Position numbers and translations under genes: made by a program. From Pseudisothecium myosuroides (Eukaryota; Streptophyta; Bryopsida; Hypnales; Lembophyllaceae): a stretch of 64,000 nucleotides of DNA. Below the pieces are notes generated by a model. The model was not told where the DNA came from and did no database searches. It was given only the letters and a program-made list of their open reading frames with translations. The stretch covers positions 10,354,001 to 10,418,000 of the forward strand of contig OX637295.1 of the NCBI GenBank assembly GCA_951799445.1. Reading direction: 5' to 3'. This document shows positions 12,221-23,676 of this stretch, piece by piece; position 1 is the first letter of the stretch, and every line of letters begins with the position of its first letter.

Positions 12221-13463
12221 TTAATCCCTAAAGTTTCAAGAGTCTCTTTGGGGGATTCTCAAAGGTTCAGGTAAGTATCCATGATTTCAATTTTTGAAAA
12301 GATTTTTTGAAACTTTTATTCAAGATAAAAAAAATTGATTGGCTTTTTGGTAATATCATACATGAAGAATAAATGGCCATTTTACTTCTTCTCAGATATG
12401 TAGGAGGGGGTAATAATGATCTAAAGTAGAAGTGCCATGTGTCATTGGATTTGGCTCAATATGAATATAAACTTTTGTGACTATTATATACATCAATTCA
12501 ATTCATGCACCTTGTATGTCAAATACACAAACAAACACCATGTTGCAACTCAAATTGGGCTTCTCAAACCTTTAAGGATTAAAGATAAACAAATTCATTT
12601 TTTCAAACAACCAATTTAAAATAACAAGGTTAGGCAAATGATTGATTTGTAGTTCAATTTTTATTATTATTTCAAGTAAAAATGCTAAGAATATATTGAA
12701 CATATCCATGAATAATAGAATAACCAATAACAATACAAGTTTCATATTTAGTCTAATGAAGCTCAAAATTCTCCTGAAACATTTTCTCTAGAAGTTGGAT
12801 GTGCCAAAAGAACGAAATGTAAAGTAAAAACATCCAAAATCATCCATATATCCATTCCTGACAAGTATATTTCTATTGAAAGTGCCCCCCAAAGTGTGAT
12901 TGGTTGCCTGCTAATTTTAAATTTATGGTCTGTAGTGCAAAAAAATTCTAGAAATGGCGATCAAAGTCATTTGAAATTGCAGACCAATACTCAATTTTTT
13001 TTCCAACTTCAAATGCTAATGTCTTCCAATCCGTACCAGCCCTTTTTTTTGGTTTTTGAAAAAGTGCCAGGATGGCGATCACTTAAAATTTGGTGAAGCA
13101 TTTTATTTCTTCGTACATCCATTTTTTGTACCATAAAACACTTTTCAATCAAATTCATACACTTTTTCATCTGAATTCGACAATTTCATCCATATTTTAA
13201 ATTGGATTGAAACTTTTCTGGCGAAAAAAAGATTTTCACTATGAAATGGTGCTTTCTAGCTCCATTTTGCCCCCAAAAAGGGTTGATCCGTACGGTCAAA
13301 CTTCATGAAATTTTTAGCACATAACCTGAGACAAGTGAATTACAAGATCATATGGTTAGATTCTTAAAAAAAAGTTTTTTTTGGTTTAGGGAGTGATTGC
13401 AGCAGAAATGGCAGTTTTCGGTGGTTTTGAAGCCATAAAATACCTTGTTCCTTTAGGGATTAA
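12221..13463. mobile_element. TTAA-flanked element, diverged copy
   Basis: Bounded by TTAATCCCTAAAG (12221) and CTTTAGGGATTAA (ending 13463), about 1.24 kb. The right 200 bases (GATCCGTACGGTCAAA, later ATGGTTAGAT and AGAAATGGCAGTTTT) are recognisably related to the right part of copy 3 at 52390-52540. Left and middle are too diverged for confident alignment by eye. Confidence 0.5.
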
Positions 13464-13603
13464 ATTTCAATATTAGGACCAAGCTATGTGACAATTTCTA
13501 TGGTATACAAAGTTCAATTCGTAGCAATTACAAATCTAATCCGAAAATTCTATTTTTTTAATTTTTAAATTCATGATTTTCAATTGCTAATACTACGAAA
13601 ATA

Positions 13604-13684
13604 CTCCCTCTGTTTCTAAAAAAGACCCATGTTTTCTTTGTGTTTTACAAAGGAAACACAGGTCTTTTTCAGAAACAGAGGTAG
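13604..13684. mobile_element. 81-bp Stowaway-like hairpin MITE
   Basis: Inverted ends CTCCCTCTGTTTCTAAAAAA and the complement of CTACCTCTGTTTCTGAAAAA flank a small loop, with TA on each side (13602-13603, 13685-13686). Nearly the whole element folds back on itself. Confidence 0.75.
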
Positions 13685-13686
13685 TA

Positions 13687-15944
13687 TTTTTTTCCCCTAA
13701 GGTGCCTCCAAGTATGCTGAATTGCTTATTCTGACGGTTTTGGGTGTTCCCACCTTCTATAAAAAAAATAAAAATTTGATTAGTTTGTCTATTGCATACC
13801 AACTCACCTGAATGACCTGATCACCTGACTCCAGCTCCCCCAAATGCTGAATTCTTCTTGAACTTCCAATCTGACACGTGTTAGCCTGAAAGACACACAA
13901 TTAATATATTCTAAGTATGATCAAAGATTTGCTAATTGCGACCCTAAACTGACTGAACGACCAAAGCAGGAATCATTGATTACGCTCGTATATCAATCAA
14001 ATTACAGGGGCAACTACAGTGAGAGCGTCCCCAATCAAGTCCGGCATTTGGCCCTCCAAATGAACTTCTGACTTTTGACACGTTAACTTCATAATTCTCC
14101 AACAAGAAAAAAATAACTACATTGAATAGGGACCCAAAATTTGGGGCATCAAAATCTCCTATAACTTGTTAATGAGAAAATATAAACATTTTAAAAGCAA
14201 AATAATAGAAACGGTTCACTATAGAAAAAGTGTCAATTTTGCAAATTTCTAACTTAAGCCCCTCCAACTTGTCTTAAAGAATTTATTCTAGAATTTATCC
14301 CAATTCAATTGCAAACTCTATTGTTGGGGCCCAATTGTGCCCTCTTGCATTCTAATGTAATGAAAATTGAAAAGGATAGCATTATGACTTTTTCAGTGTG
14401 GAATTGGAATTTTATTGTGAAAATGGTTGGAGTTCGGTTGAAGAGTCATGATATTATAATTCCAAAGAACACCACCATGCGGTTTCGACATATGACATTA
14501 TTTTGCAATTTAAAGGGATGCTTTTGGATTACCATTGCAACTGTATAGGGAATCTAAAGATGGCATTAAAATCCAAATTCACAAAATGGTTCCCTCTAGG
14601 GACAATTGATATGTTTTTTTTTGCTTTCACCACCTATAATATGTCTATTTTTAGTAAAAATTGAGTTGACCAAATTATATGTGAAAAAATCTTTTGGTTT
14701 TTGGTTCTATTGCAAAATAAATAAATTGTAAATTCAATCAATCTAAATATGCACAATGACTAAAGGGATGACAATAGGCCATCTACCTTAATTCCAAACC
14801 AAGCTTCCAACCATAGATACCTAAAAATTGCAAACACTAGGGATTAGAATGCACAAATGCCTTATATGTTCAAACAAATTCCACAGCTCGATTGCTCAAT
14901 CATTCTCTTAGTTTTTCCCCAATTATAAGGTGATTGTAATATGCAGTGCAATGGAGTGCAAGGTCAAAACGGCTATACAGCCAACAACATGGGTAAGGCC
15001 CTATTTTTTTGGTTCCATGTAACTATTTGTGCCATTTCATGGCCACTATGTGTCACTAAAGTACATTTGAAAGTTTTAAATGTAAACTACTAATGCATAG
15101 TGGCTTCAATAGAGTGACTTTTAGATTGTGGCACAAAAAAAATGTAGTTGCGGGTCTACAATATAAAAGGTGCCTCTATATTAGATGTTGCACCTCCCAA
15201 GTACAACCCACAAATTACAACCTCTAGTGCAAATAGGATTTCCTAGCTTAGCAACAACAACAATGGTAATAATTGCAAATATTAGCAAGAGCATCAACTA
15301 GTTGCAAATTTATCTTCCCTTCTTGCCCTTCAAACTCTACCTCTTTTGCCTTAACTCTTAATACAATATGTATTTACTTGCCTAGAAGGCAGTCTAAAGG
15401 AGAATCAAAATTTCTTTGAAGTAGGGTATGAGTCTTATTGTTTGCCCAAAGTTTGTATGGTCAATGTATGCAAAGTAAATAGCAAATAGCGCTTTGACTT
15501 TGCAACCTAAATGTGTTGCTTCGCAAGCCATATTCACTATTAAAAAAGGTCCAATAGGTCAAAACATTAAAAAAAACAAAAACAAAAAACACTTTTTGTC
15601 AACAATTCTCTTAAAACCAAGCCCGATGAGCATAGCTTGTTGTTCAAGGGTTAACCCTTTTCTTTTCTTTTTTACACAAAAGGAACAATAGCCCAATCCT
15701 AAAAAGAAAGGAGAAGACAAGTGCAAGACACTAAATCCTCCATTCAAAGTGGAATTAGCAAGGATAATTTTGTATTCTTTGAGATAAATGTACAAAAGGC
15801 CCCTTACTTTGTGCCGTGTTTGGGATATGCTCTTCATCCATCCGGGGTCTTTGATTGCAAATATGAATTCAAAATTTGCAAATTTTATAATGTGTGGCAA
15901 ATAAAAAATTCATGCGTTTTTCCTAGGGGTAAATTTGGCTTGCA
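13687..15944. other. Intergenic, no gene recognised
   Basis: AT-rich. Reading frames of up to 113 codons at 15494-16026 overlap on both strands and start in low-complexity sequence; none looks like a known protein. Confidence 0.4.
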
Positions 15945-16170
15945 GAACTCACTTTTTTATTTTTTATTTTTTGGGACACAAGCGTGTCGAACAACTGACA
16001 CACTACAAGGGAGGTCCGTCAGGTAGAGAGGTTGATTTTATGCCAGATAAACACAACCTATCATTTCCGGGTATCAAACCCGCAATCACACCATTTGGTT
16101 TGAGTACCTTTCTACTGTCATCCGGTAGTTTAGGGTCGTCTCGGACCAGCGTGCACAGAACTGGCTAAAA
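15945..16170 (-). mobile_element. tRNA-derived SINE candidate
   Basis: On the minus strand a B-box-like GGTTTGATACC (complement of 16073-16083 region) lies in the head, and the element ends in a tail of repeated AAAAAAT units (15952-15972 on the plus strand). A 7-base CAGAACT occurs just outside both ends and could be a target duplication. A convincing A box is not evident. SINE is the best reading, held loosely. Confidence 0.45.
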
Positions 16171-16502
16171 TTCACTCCATTGCTACTTAAAATTTTCAGT
16201 AGCTAAAAGTATATTGAAGAAAATCCTCGAAAAAATTATATTTTAGCCAAGACTGCAACAACCAATAGAATTTGATAGCCAATTTGCTACTTCCTCTACA
16301 TTGGAATTAGCTTCTATTTAGTCAGTTTTGGGTTATAGTACTCCCAATCATCCTTTACAACTTGCAAAATCCTTTCTTTTCTATTTTTTCTTGATGCCAC
16401 TTACCCTCAAGGTAGCCAAAGTTGATGCTTGTTTGTCTTGAAGGTAGCATATTACACTAAATTCTATAAACTAGGTAGCATATTGCATTAAATTCCATAA
16501 AC
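16171..16502. other. Intergenic with a 31-bp direct repeat
   Basis: A motif of the form AGGTAGCATATTRCAYTAAATT followed by ATAAACT occurs twice in tandem (about 16443 and 16473). The MITE at 16505 inserted at the end of the second copy. Nothing else recognised. Confidence 0.4.
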
Positions 16503-16504
16503 TA

Positions 16505-16815
16505 CACTAAAAAGGGTATTTAGTGTTGGATTACATTTAGTGTAATTACCACCCTACTTGACCCTACACTAAATGTCAATTTTAGGACGATTAGTGTAGT
16601 GCTAAACTTCAATGCGCCGCCTTCGCCTTCTCTTCCCTTCTACCTCCTTTAATAAGTTCTAACACTAAATGTAAACATTTTCAGATTTCAGATTTACCAT
16701 AGAGTATATTTAATGTTAGAAATTACATTTAATGTTACTTACTTTAGTAGGCTTAATGATATTTAGTGTCATGGTTCGCAAATAGTGTTGCCAACACTAA
16801 ATACCCTTTTTAGTG
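16505..16815. mobile_element. 311-bp MITE, deletion derivative of the pogo-like element
   Basis: Begins CACTAAAAAGGGTATTTAG and ends with the inverted equivalent, with TA on both sides (16503-16504, 16816-16817). Its first 115 or so bases match the reverse complement of the right end of the 57076-59463 transposon, up to the GCGCCGCC stretch; its last 170 match the reverse complement of that transposon's left end, including TAGTGTCATGGTTCGCAAAT. The whole transposase region is missing. It lies upstream of the RLP29-like gene. Confidence 0.88.
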
Positions 16816-17939
16816 TAGTTCTGGGATCATTGTCTCGGACACAGGGCCCACTTTGAATGGAGGATTTAGCGTCTTCCAATACAAGCCGGCACCGGAGGCC
16901 TCAAGCCCCCAAGCCAATCAGCGGATCCTCTTCTGCCTTAACTTAACCCTAGTTCCCTTTTAACCTTAGTTCCGTTTCTCTCGCTTCCTCTGTCCTTGGC
17001 AGGAAGGCCATGCGTGCATGGAACTGATGGAAGCCGCGAGCTCATGTGCTTACTGCAGCAGGCCCGTTCATTAATGAACTCCCTCACTCTGCTCTGCACC
17101 CCGCCATCTCGGGCGCCATCTCTGTGTCTCTCTCTCTCACTCATTTCCCCAGTTCCTCCATTCCTCCACTTCATATTCATTCTTCATGTGCGAAGATCAC
17201 AAATCGTGAGCTCAACTGATGCAGCTCGCTCCCTTTGTAGACTGACGCGTTATTCAGCTCATTTTAGTGCGCATTTCGAGCGAGGTTGTGTTTTTGTTTC
17301 AGGTTTCGGGACCTTCTGGGTACGTTTGGAAGGGAGTACGTTGGGGTTTGTCATTGTGGACGCTCGATCAAATTATTGGGGATCATCAGTCCTGTCATCT
17401 TCGTTTCATCCTGTAGTGCTGTTCACATTGATTATAGCACTGTTCATTCACATGACTTGACTACTGGATTAAGGAGCTTCGATCTTCGCCTTGGGTTTCT
17501 TCGCTGTGAATTTGGACTCATTGGAGGGCTCTCTATCGTTTCTTCTGTCCTGGTTTTGGATATAGAGAGAGATATATGAGAGTCTGCAATCATGGGAGTG
17601 GGTCGGTCTGCCTTCTCGCGCGCGAGCCATCTAAAGCAAGCTAGAGTTTGATATTTCTGCTCACGCACACATGTGTGCATGTACGTGTACTTCTTCAAGC
17701 TCGTCCAGTTTCGCTTTCCGAGGCGTTACTGATTCGCAGGAGTTAGAAAACCAGTAACCCCGTACGTGTAGACTTCTGGTGCAGATTGGTTTCAAATACC
17801 ATAGAAAAAATTCGCAAGCAAGGTCACGTACAGCATGGAGAAGTCGACTCCGGAGGGTTCCATGCAGTGCGTCAAACGTGCCACTATGTCATGAGTTGAG
17901 GCGTCCATTGTTTTTTTAAAGTTTCTTTAAGTTAGAGAC

Positions 17940-18267
17940 CTGATTTTCATCTTGGAAAAGAGCTTCAGTCTCTTGATAGCCGGCCTGGCTGGCCTCCCAG
18001 TTAAGCTTCCTTGTGATAGAGTGAGCTTGTAGCTCTTTCCATACATATACTCTTCGGTTCTTCCGAATCTCCATCTTGGAAAAACATGGGAAGAATACCT
18101 TGCATTTGATCCTCGCGCGAGCTCTGGGCGAGTTCGTCTCTGTTTCCATAGCCTTGTGATCGAGTTGGCCGCCGGACACAATGGCAAGCTCCACGAGAGG
18201 GGATACGTTCCACTCCTTGTACAGCCTGTTGTATGTCCTGAGCTTCCTCAGCTCTTCACTCTCTTGA
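17940..18267 (+). repeat. Tandem duplicate of the RLP29-like gene 5' end, with 28-codon frame
   Basis: The leader and first 20 codons of the gene starting at 18481 are present once more 300 bases upstream. The ATG at 18181 begins a frame whose first ten codons differ from the real start at only two residues, then diverges and stops with TGA at 18265-18267 after 28 codons. The leader is duplicated too: TTGTGATCGAG just before each ATG, and a GTGAGCTTGTA motif about 170 bases upstream of each. If transcribed with the gene, the copy would act as an upstream reading frame encoding a signal-peptide-like fragment. Confidence 0.8.
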
Positions 18268-18480
18268 AAGTCTTCCAGTCAAGCTTCTTCATGACAGGGT
18301 GAGCTTGTATGTAGCGGTTTCCCTCTTTTGCTTGGTACGTTCTTCTTGAATCTCCATCTTCGAAAGAAATGTTTCGAAGCTAAACCTTCCCTACCTTCCC
18401 CTTGCTCCTCCAGCTGCGGTACGTGTGAGCTCGCTCGCTCGTCGCTGCACGTTTCCATCGCCTTGTGATCGAGCTTCACA

Positions 18481-19917
18481 ATGGCAAGCTCCAGGAGACG
18501 AGATACGTTCCACTCCTTGTACAGCCTGTTGCGCTTCCTGATTTTCATCAGCTTCTCAGAGATTGCTGCAACCCAAACCACAAACCCCACCGACTTGCAA
18601 GTCCTCCACGAGCTCATGCACTCCCTCAACTCCGACTTCGACTGGCCCTCTCTCTACCCCGACCCTTGCCTCGCCTCCCCACAAGGCATCCTCTGCACCC
18701 AAGACCCCTCCAATAACCTCCTTTACGTCACCTCTCTCCACTTTGGCTACATCTCTCCTGTCGCCAATCTCATCCCTTGCAGCCCCAACGCCACCATCCC
18801 CTCTTCCATCGCCAATCTCACGCACTTAGAGTCGCTCTCCTTCTCCAACTGCTTCACCCCCTCCGACTCTCCCTCTAATGCCAACTCCAACTCTCCCTCC
18901 AACTCTCCCACAGTCACCGCTATCCCGACCTCCGTCACTTCTCTCACCTCCCTCAAACTCCTCTCCTTCACCAGCAACTCCTTTCTCACGGGCGCCATTC
19001 CTTTGGGCCTCCGGAACTTAACTTCTTTGGAGCGCCTGGTTCTCAGCCAGAACAACCTCCAAGGGGTGCTTCCTGAAGATCTCGGCTTGTTAAGCAACTT
19101 GATTCAGTTGGATTTGAGTCACAACAACTTCACAGGGCGGATTCCGAGTTCGTATGCGAATCTGAGCTCCCTCTTGAACATGGACTTACGCTACAATTCC
19201 TTGGAGGGTCCCTTCCCCGCCACTTTCGCACAAGGGTTGGTTCAAGTGGAGCGAATGGCGTTGAGTTACAACAAGCTCACAGGCAGCTTACCTTCTTCCT
19301 TCTCCACGCAAGGGATGTCGAAATGCACGTTTCTGGATTTGAGCCACAACAGCTTCACCGGCGAGATTCCGGCCTCGTTCGGCGGGTTGGTCAACCTCGA
19401 AGATTTGTTTCTGAATTCGAATTCGTTCGGAGGTGGGATCCCCGAGCGGTTTGGCTCGTTGACGCAGCTGGTGCGACTGGATCTGAGTAACTGTGAGATT
19501 GGGAGTGTGATCCCCGAGAGTTTGCAGAACTTGCGGAAGCTGCGGTATTTGAGTGTGAGCAACAACCGGTTGTATGGGGGGATTCCGTTGGGGCTGGCGA
19601 CGCTACCGAGGCTGTTCACGTTGAATCTCGATGGGAATCGGTTGAGTGGGCCGGTGCCGTTTCCGGCCAGTTTTGTGGAGCGGATGGGGAGGAATATGAA
19701 GTTGGAGGATAATCCTGACTTGTGCTACTCCCAGCAGTTGGTGACGACGATGAAGACGCCCATGGTGTTAAGAAAATGTCCGGATACAGTGGTGGATGTG
19801 GTGCCCGCTGTTGCACCTGCGCCGCCGGGGAGTCCGAATGGAGCTTCTGCACGGGAAGTCACGTGCTTCTCGTGTGTGTTTCTCACGGCTTTGACTCTGC
19901 TGGCTTTGTTTTTGTAG
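18481..19917 (+). CDS. RLP29: RLP29-like leucine-rich-repeat protein, GPI-anchored or membrane-tethered
   Basis: An intronless 478-residue receptor-like protein with no kinase domain. Residues 1-31 form a signal peptide with an LLRFLIFISF core. A cysteine-bearing N-cap (C63, C72, C100) and about ten plant-type LRRs follow (105-410), several with LDLSHNxFTG cores. Residues 128-143 are a Ser/Asn/Pro-rich insertion in the repeat region. After the C-cap (NPDLCYSQ, C433) comes a Pro/Ala spacer (440-455) and a hydrophobic tail (463-478), which suggests a GPI anchor. The order and the C-terminal LPRLFTLNLDGNRLSGPVPF region fit Arabidopsis RLP29 closely. TOO MANY MOUTHS-type proteins are more distant relatives. 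Such proteins act at the cell surface; the ligand is unknown. The start was chosen over the upstream duplicate at 18181 because only this one stays open. Confidence 0.9.
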   Translation: MASSRRRDTFHSLYSLLRFLIFISFSEIAATQTTNPTDLQVLHELMHSLNSDFDWPSLYPDPCLASPQGILCTQDPSNNLLYVTSLHFGYISPVANLIPCSPNATIPSSIANLTHLESLSFSNCFTPSDSPSNANSNSPSNSPTVTAIPTSVTSLTSLKLLSFTSNSFLTGAIPLGLRNLTSLERLVLSQNNLQGVLPEDLGLLSNLIQLDLSHNNFTGRIPSSYANLSSLLNMDLRYNSLEGPFPATFAQGLVQVERMALSYNKLTGSLPSSFSTQGMSKCTFLDLSHNSFTGEIPASFGGLVNLEDLFLNSNSFGGGIPERFGSLTQLVRLDLSNCEIGSVIPESLQNLRKLRYLSVSNNRLYGGIPLGLATLPRLFTLNLDGNRLSGPVPFPASFVERMGRNMKLEDNPDLCYSQQLVTTMKTPMVLRKCPDTVVDVVPAVAPAPPGSPNGASAREVTCFSCVFLTALTLLALFL

Positions 19918-21134
19918 TTGTAACCGACTGTTGGTTTTCTTATACATCAGTTTTTTGGGGAACCGTTCAATATATAGAGATGATTCATTCTCGCAGTATG
20001 AAATGCATGGTTAAGAGGCAAAACAGTAGTACTATTCTCCAGTTTGTCTGAGAGCCATTTTCATTCAAGACACTGTTGAGAATGTTATGTAGGCTACAGT
20101 GAACATCACTAGAGGCAAACTCGATTCATTCTCCAGTTCTCTGACCTCTTACTCTTCAGGAAACTCTATTCTCCAGTAGTCTGACTCTCTTACAGTTCAG
20201 GATATAACTTACAGAGTATTAGCAAGCTGCTCTTGTTTCCCCTGCCACATTTGATCATTCAAGACACTGTTGAGAGGTGATTTTGTGGCCGTTTTAGGGG
20301 CTTAATTTTTGGCTGGAGAGAGAGTTGTATAAGCTTCTTAACCTTGAGACCAACTGGCACCGTTGATTATGTTACGAGGCATGGCAACTGATTACTCTCG
20401 GGCTTAGACTAGTTTTTGGCTAGAAGCGGAGTGTTTTTGGAGTTATCACTCTTGACGTTAAGGGCATATATAGAGACTACTTAGCAAGCTCAATGCTGTT
20501 AATAATGTTATTTGGCCATTTTGGGCGCTTGGTTTTGTTAAGCTTGAGGGGGTTATTCTAGAGCCAGTATGTTATGGCTGTTCAGGTAGTTGGCCTGTCT
20601 TTGCAGAGACAGAGAACCCTTTTTACTGGGTTATACTGTATCTTTTTCCAGCCTCAATGGCTTGTAATGCTAATTTTTTGTTCTGTACTTATCTTTGTTT
20701 TGAGTGCTTTCAACTGAACATGCTTGCTGCAATCTCTTGCAATGAGATCCGACGTGATATTTTTTATTCTGTGCTTGATAAGCATACTTCCAACTGATGG
20801 TAGCTTCAGTCCCTTGTACTCTTGATGGAGTAGCGTTTTGTTTTTTTCTGTAAATATCTCAATTTATACTTTCAACATGGAACTAAAGCTGCACTCTTTG
20901 GGATCCTTTGTGGAATGCTGATCTCTGGACGTAACACAGTAATTGACTGAATTGCTCGCTCTGATAGACATAATTCTCTTGAGTTTCCATGTTGTGCCTG
21001 GAGTTTTGTCATTTATGAACATTTTAGATAGAGAAACGTTACTCAGAGGTCAACTTAAAAGAGGATGATTGTATGATTTTCCTTACTACTAGATTTTTAT
21101 AAAAGAATCATACTTAAGACTGACAGTGAACTTA
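19918..21134 (+). other. 3' region of the RLP29-like gene and intergenic
   Basis: Probably includes the 3' UTR. A roughly 45-base unit around TCTCCAGTNNTCTGACYTC and a CATTCAAGACACTGTTGAGA motif are each repeated twice between 20040 and 20275. No further gene is visible. Confidence 0.4.
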
Positions 21135-21149
21135 AAATTGACATTAATT

Positions 21150-21252
21150 TCGCTTCCTTCCTGCCAGGCCACCTGTGGCTGGCAGGCTTTGTATTTTTTT
21201 AATCTTTGCAATGAAATTCTGTTTCATTTGTATCAAAAAAACAAACAAAAAC
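21150..21252 (+). mobile_element. Very short LINE/SINE-type insertion with 15-bp target duplication
   Basis: A 103-base insert is flanked by a perfect direct repeat AAATTGACATTAATT (21135-21149 and 21253-21267). It ends in an A-rich tail (AAAAAAACAAACAAAAAC). Before the tail lies a stem-loop ATGAAA/TTTCAT (21211-21227) followed by TTGTATC, matching in position and layout the tails of the LINE fragments near the left end of the window. This is the best-preserved retroposition scar in the window. Confidence 0.75.
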
Positions 21253-21267
21253 AAATTGACATTAATT

Positions 21268-22087
21268 ACGGGTATTCATTCAAGACCCATAAATGTAAGC
21301 CAGTTGTACATAATTGCGAATCAGTTGAAAAACTAATCCCCAGTCCCCACATGTACTTGCCTAAAAGAACACCTTTGGAACATGAAAGCCTATTAAGCTT
21401 ATCCATTTGGGATACATGTTTCATCAATACTCAGAAAATTCGCAATTTATTCAAATTGTGTCAGAAGTGTATGATAAGAAAATGAATACCTAATATAAGT
21501 ATTTTTGAATCAAAGCGCTCTATTTTTCCTTCAACAAGACTTCTTTTCTACTTGCAAAAAGACTTGTAATGAAACACACATTATTCAATTAGTTCACCTA
21601 AGATGGGTGCTTTCAATTGAAGTGGTAAAGATCTTCTTTGGATTGTCGGGCTTTTGAAAGCAGACTTTGTCTTGCTATCTTTTCGCCTATTATCGTGATT
21701 CATCTTTGGACTTACTCTCTCTCACCCCAACTCATTGTTATTGAAAAATTGTTTCCGAATCCTTCAATGTTCAATGAAGCCACACTAAATCATCACAAGA
21801 AGTCAAGAAGTCATTAGGAAAATTGAACAAGTGTCATTATGTGAATCCAACATTTTTTGAATCTTAACCTTCTTTTCAACATAATGTGCTTCATTTATAG
21901 GTGTCCAAATAAATGATTGATGCCCTACTCAAATGAACTTTGGAAGTGATTTTTGAATCAAGTTTTCACTTCAACAAGCCTTCTTTTCTATTTGCAAAGA
22001 AACCTACAAAGAAACACACAATATTCCTTTATTGAAATTCCAAATAGTAATGAGAAAAATTGGTGCTATACCGTACCTGATATCTTT
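21268..22087. other. Intergenic, no gene recognised
   Basis: No feature beyond short reading frames. A TTCAAYAAGMCTTCTTTTCTA motif with following bases occurs at about 21530 and 21970, suggesting an old duplication. Confidence 0.35.
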
Positions 22088-22236
22088 CCAAGCATTCTAT
22101 CCATGGATATCTTTTGCATATCTATCCAAGCATTCTATCCATGGATATCTTTTGCATATCTATCCAAGCATTCTATCCATGGATATCTTTTGCATATCTA
22201 TCCAAGCATTCTATCCATGGATGTCTTTTGCATAGA
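22088..22236. repeat. 38-bp tandem repeat, about 3.9 copies
   Basis: Units begin at 22088, 22126, 22164 and 22202, almost identical. Each carries the perfect palindrome ATCCATGGAT and a CCAAGCATTCT segment. The last copy has one substitution (GATGTC for GATATC). Confidence 0.92.
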
Positions 22237-22844
22237 GGCACTCTCGGGAATTGTTTTGGAAAATACCCTCATCAATCTTGGAAGTAAATAGCTTCATCAA
22301 CCCAGTCAAAATCACAAAATTTACACTGCCTTGGAACTTTAGAAATAAAATCCCTGTATCTATCTACCTTAGAGCACGCTCTTCAACACTCTTTACGAAC
22401 TGTACTGAACAATCATATGATAAACCGACTTCCATCATTCCTAAAGCGGCCAGCACTCAGATTTCTCGGTCTTCACGTGCATTGATTTCAGGTTCGCAGG
22501 CCAGTCTTTATAGTAGTGTGCAGCCAACAGAGCCCTTTAGAGTTACGTTCCTGACATTGCTACCCACCGTTCTTCGCTCTACCAATACGAGTTCACAGCT
22601 CCTACCACAGGCCCATTTCATGTATGACAAGCACAGCTGGACAAACATTTATACGAGAGCCCTTCGCACTTGTATTGCCTTTGGATTGAATTGCAGCTGG
22701 CCTTTCTCACTTCATAAACGCCGGTCAAACACTAGAGGCCAAGAGCTAGAAGATGAAAAGGGTTATTATATCCTCACCTTCTGGGTCACGTCCTGGCAAC
22801 AACACCCGAAAGGTTGAAGCAAAATCCACCATCGAGCTTCCGAG
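22237..22844. other. Region with a 188-codon open frame of doubtful nature
   Basis: A plus-strand frame runs from 22251 to 22817. Its translation shows no domain, signal or membrane segment that I recognise and reads like chance coding. Base composition is more even than in the flanks, so a decayed gene is possible. Confidence 0.25.
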
Positions 22845-23335
22845 TATTTGGATAGAAATCATGTCTTGTTCCAGGAAGTTCACCCAACTTGGCTTGAATT
22901 CGTCAGTAATGGTCAATTTAGATAAGTAACATCACATACCCAAAGCATTGTACTTAAAAACGGGAATCACTCGGGAAAAGCCTCAATGTATACTAGAAAT
23001 GATTTACTGCAAAATGTGTTTTTGAAACAAAACAGAAATTGTGGACTGTAAAAGACTTAGCCCATTGTTCAATGGCCAAGGTCTTTGAATGTACACACCT
23101 TTCACGGGTATTTGGGTAAATACCAGTAGTAGAAATCACGTCCTGTTCCAACCAGGGAGTCCCCCCCCAAAACTTGGCAACCATTTCAGATAAGTACCCG
23201 TTATATTGTACTCCAAAGAAGGAACCAATGTATACTAGAAAAGATTTTCTGCAAGACACGATTTTGAAACAAAAAAAATGGTAGCCCACAAGACTTGGCC
23301 ATTTGTCCGATGGCCTAGTCTTTGAATGTACACAA
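22845..23335. repeat. Imperfect tandem duplication, two units of about 230-260 bp
   Basis: Both units run from GTATTTGG through TCCTGTTCC-like and CAATGTATACTAGAAA (22987 and 23228 areas) to GTCTTTGAATGTACACA. The second unit has a run of nine Cs not found in the first. Confidence 0.7.
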
Positions 23336-23676
23336 CTAACCTAAACAACAGTCAGCAACCCCAGGAAATGAAATGGATTCATTCCAAAGTGGAAAATGAG
23401 GGACTACTTAATAATGCTCTCTGCCACCTCAACTATCACGTCTATACACACTCTAGCTTATTCAAACGGTCACTTAACCCCGACTACCAACATATTTGAG
23501 GCTGAGGATTGAAACAGCAACCTTCATTTCTATCTTGTATCCGAATACAATTGGTAGCTGCAAGTAACAAAGTGAACACTACTGTTTTTCCAGATTGGAG
23601 AATATCTAGATAAAAAAGAACAAGCTATTTCCCAAAAAAGAAAAGAAAAAAATGACCTACAGAAAATCCCCATCAA
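23336..23676. other. Intergenic; likely phytolongin 3' UTR
   Basis: Downstream of the phytolongin stop on the minus strand. No separate feature recognised. Confidence 0.35.

Noticed and set aside
16073..16083. A tRNA gene
   Set aside because: Only a B-box-like match; no cloverleaf or anticodon arm can be drawn, and an A-rich tail follows, which fits a SINE.
16996..17460. 154-codon plus-strand frame in front of the RLP29-like gene
   Set aside because: CT-rich promoter/leader sequence with no protein-like features; overlapping frames of similar length occur on both strands.
18556..19852. Several open frames antisense or frame-shifted to the RLP29-like gene
   Set aside because: They are shadows caused by the GC-rich, codon-biased coding strand; none resembles a protein.
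22251..22817. 188-codon plus-strand frame as a gene
   Set aside because: No motif, no codon pattern and no splice partners; left as a doubtful region only.
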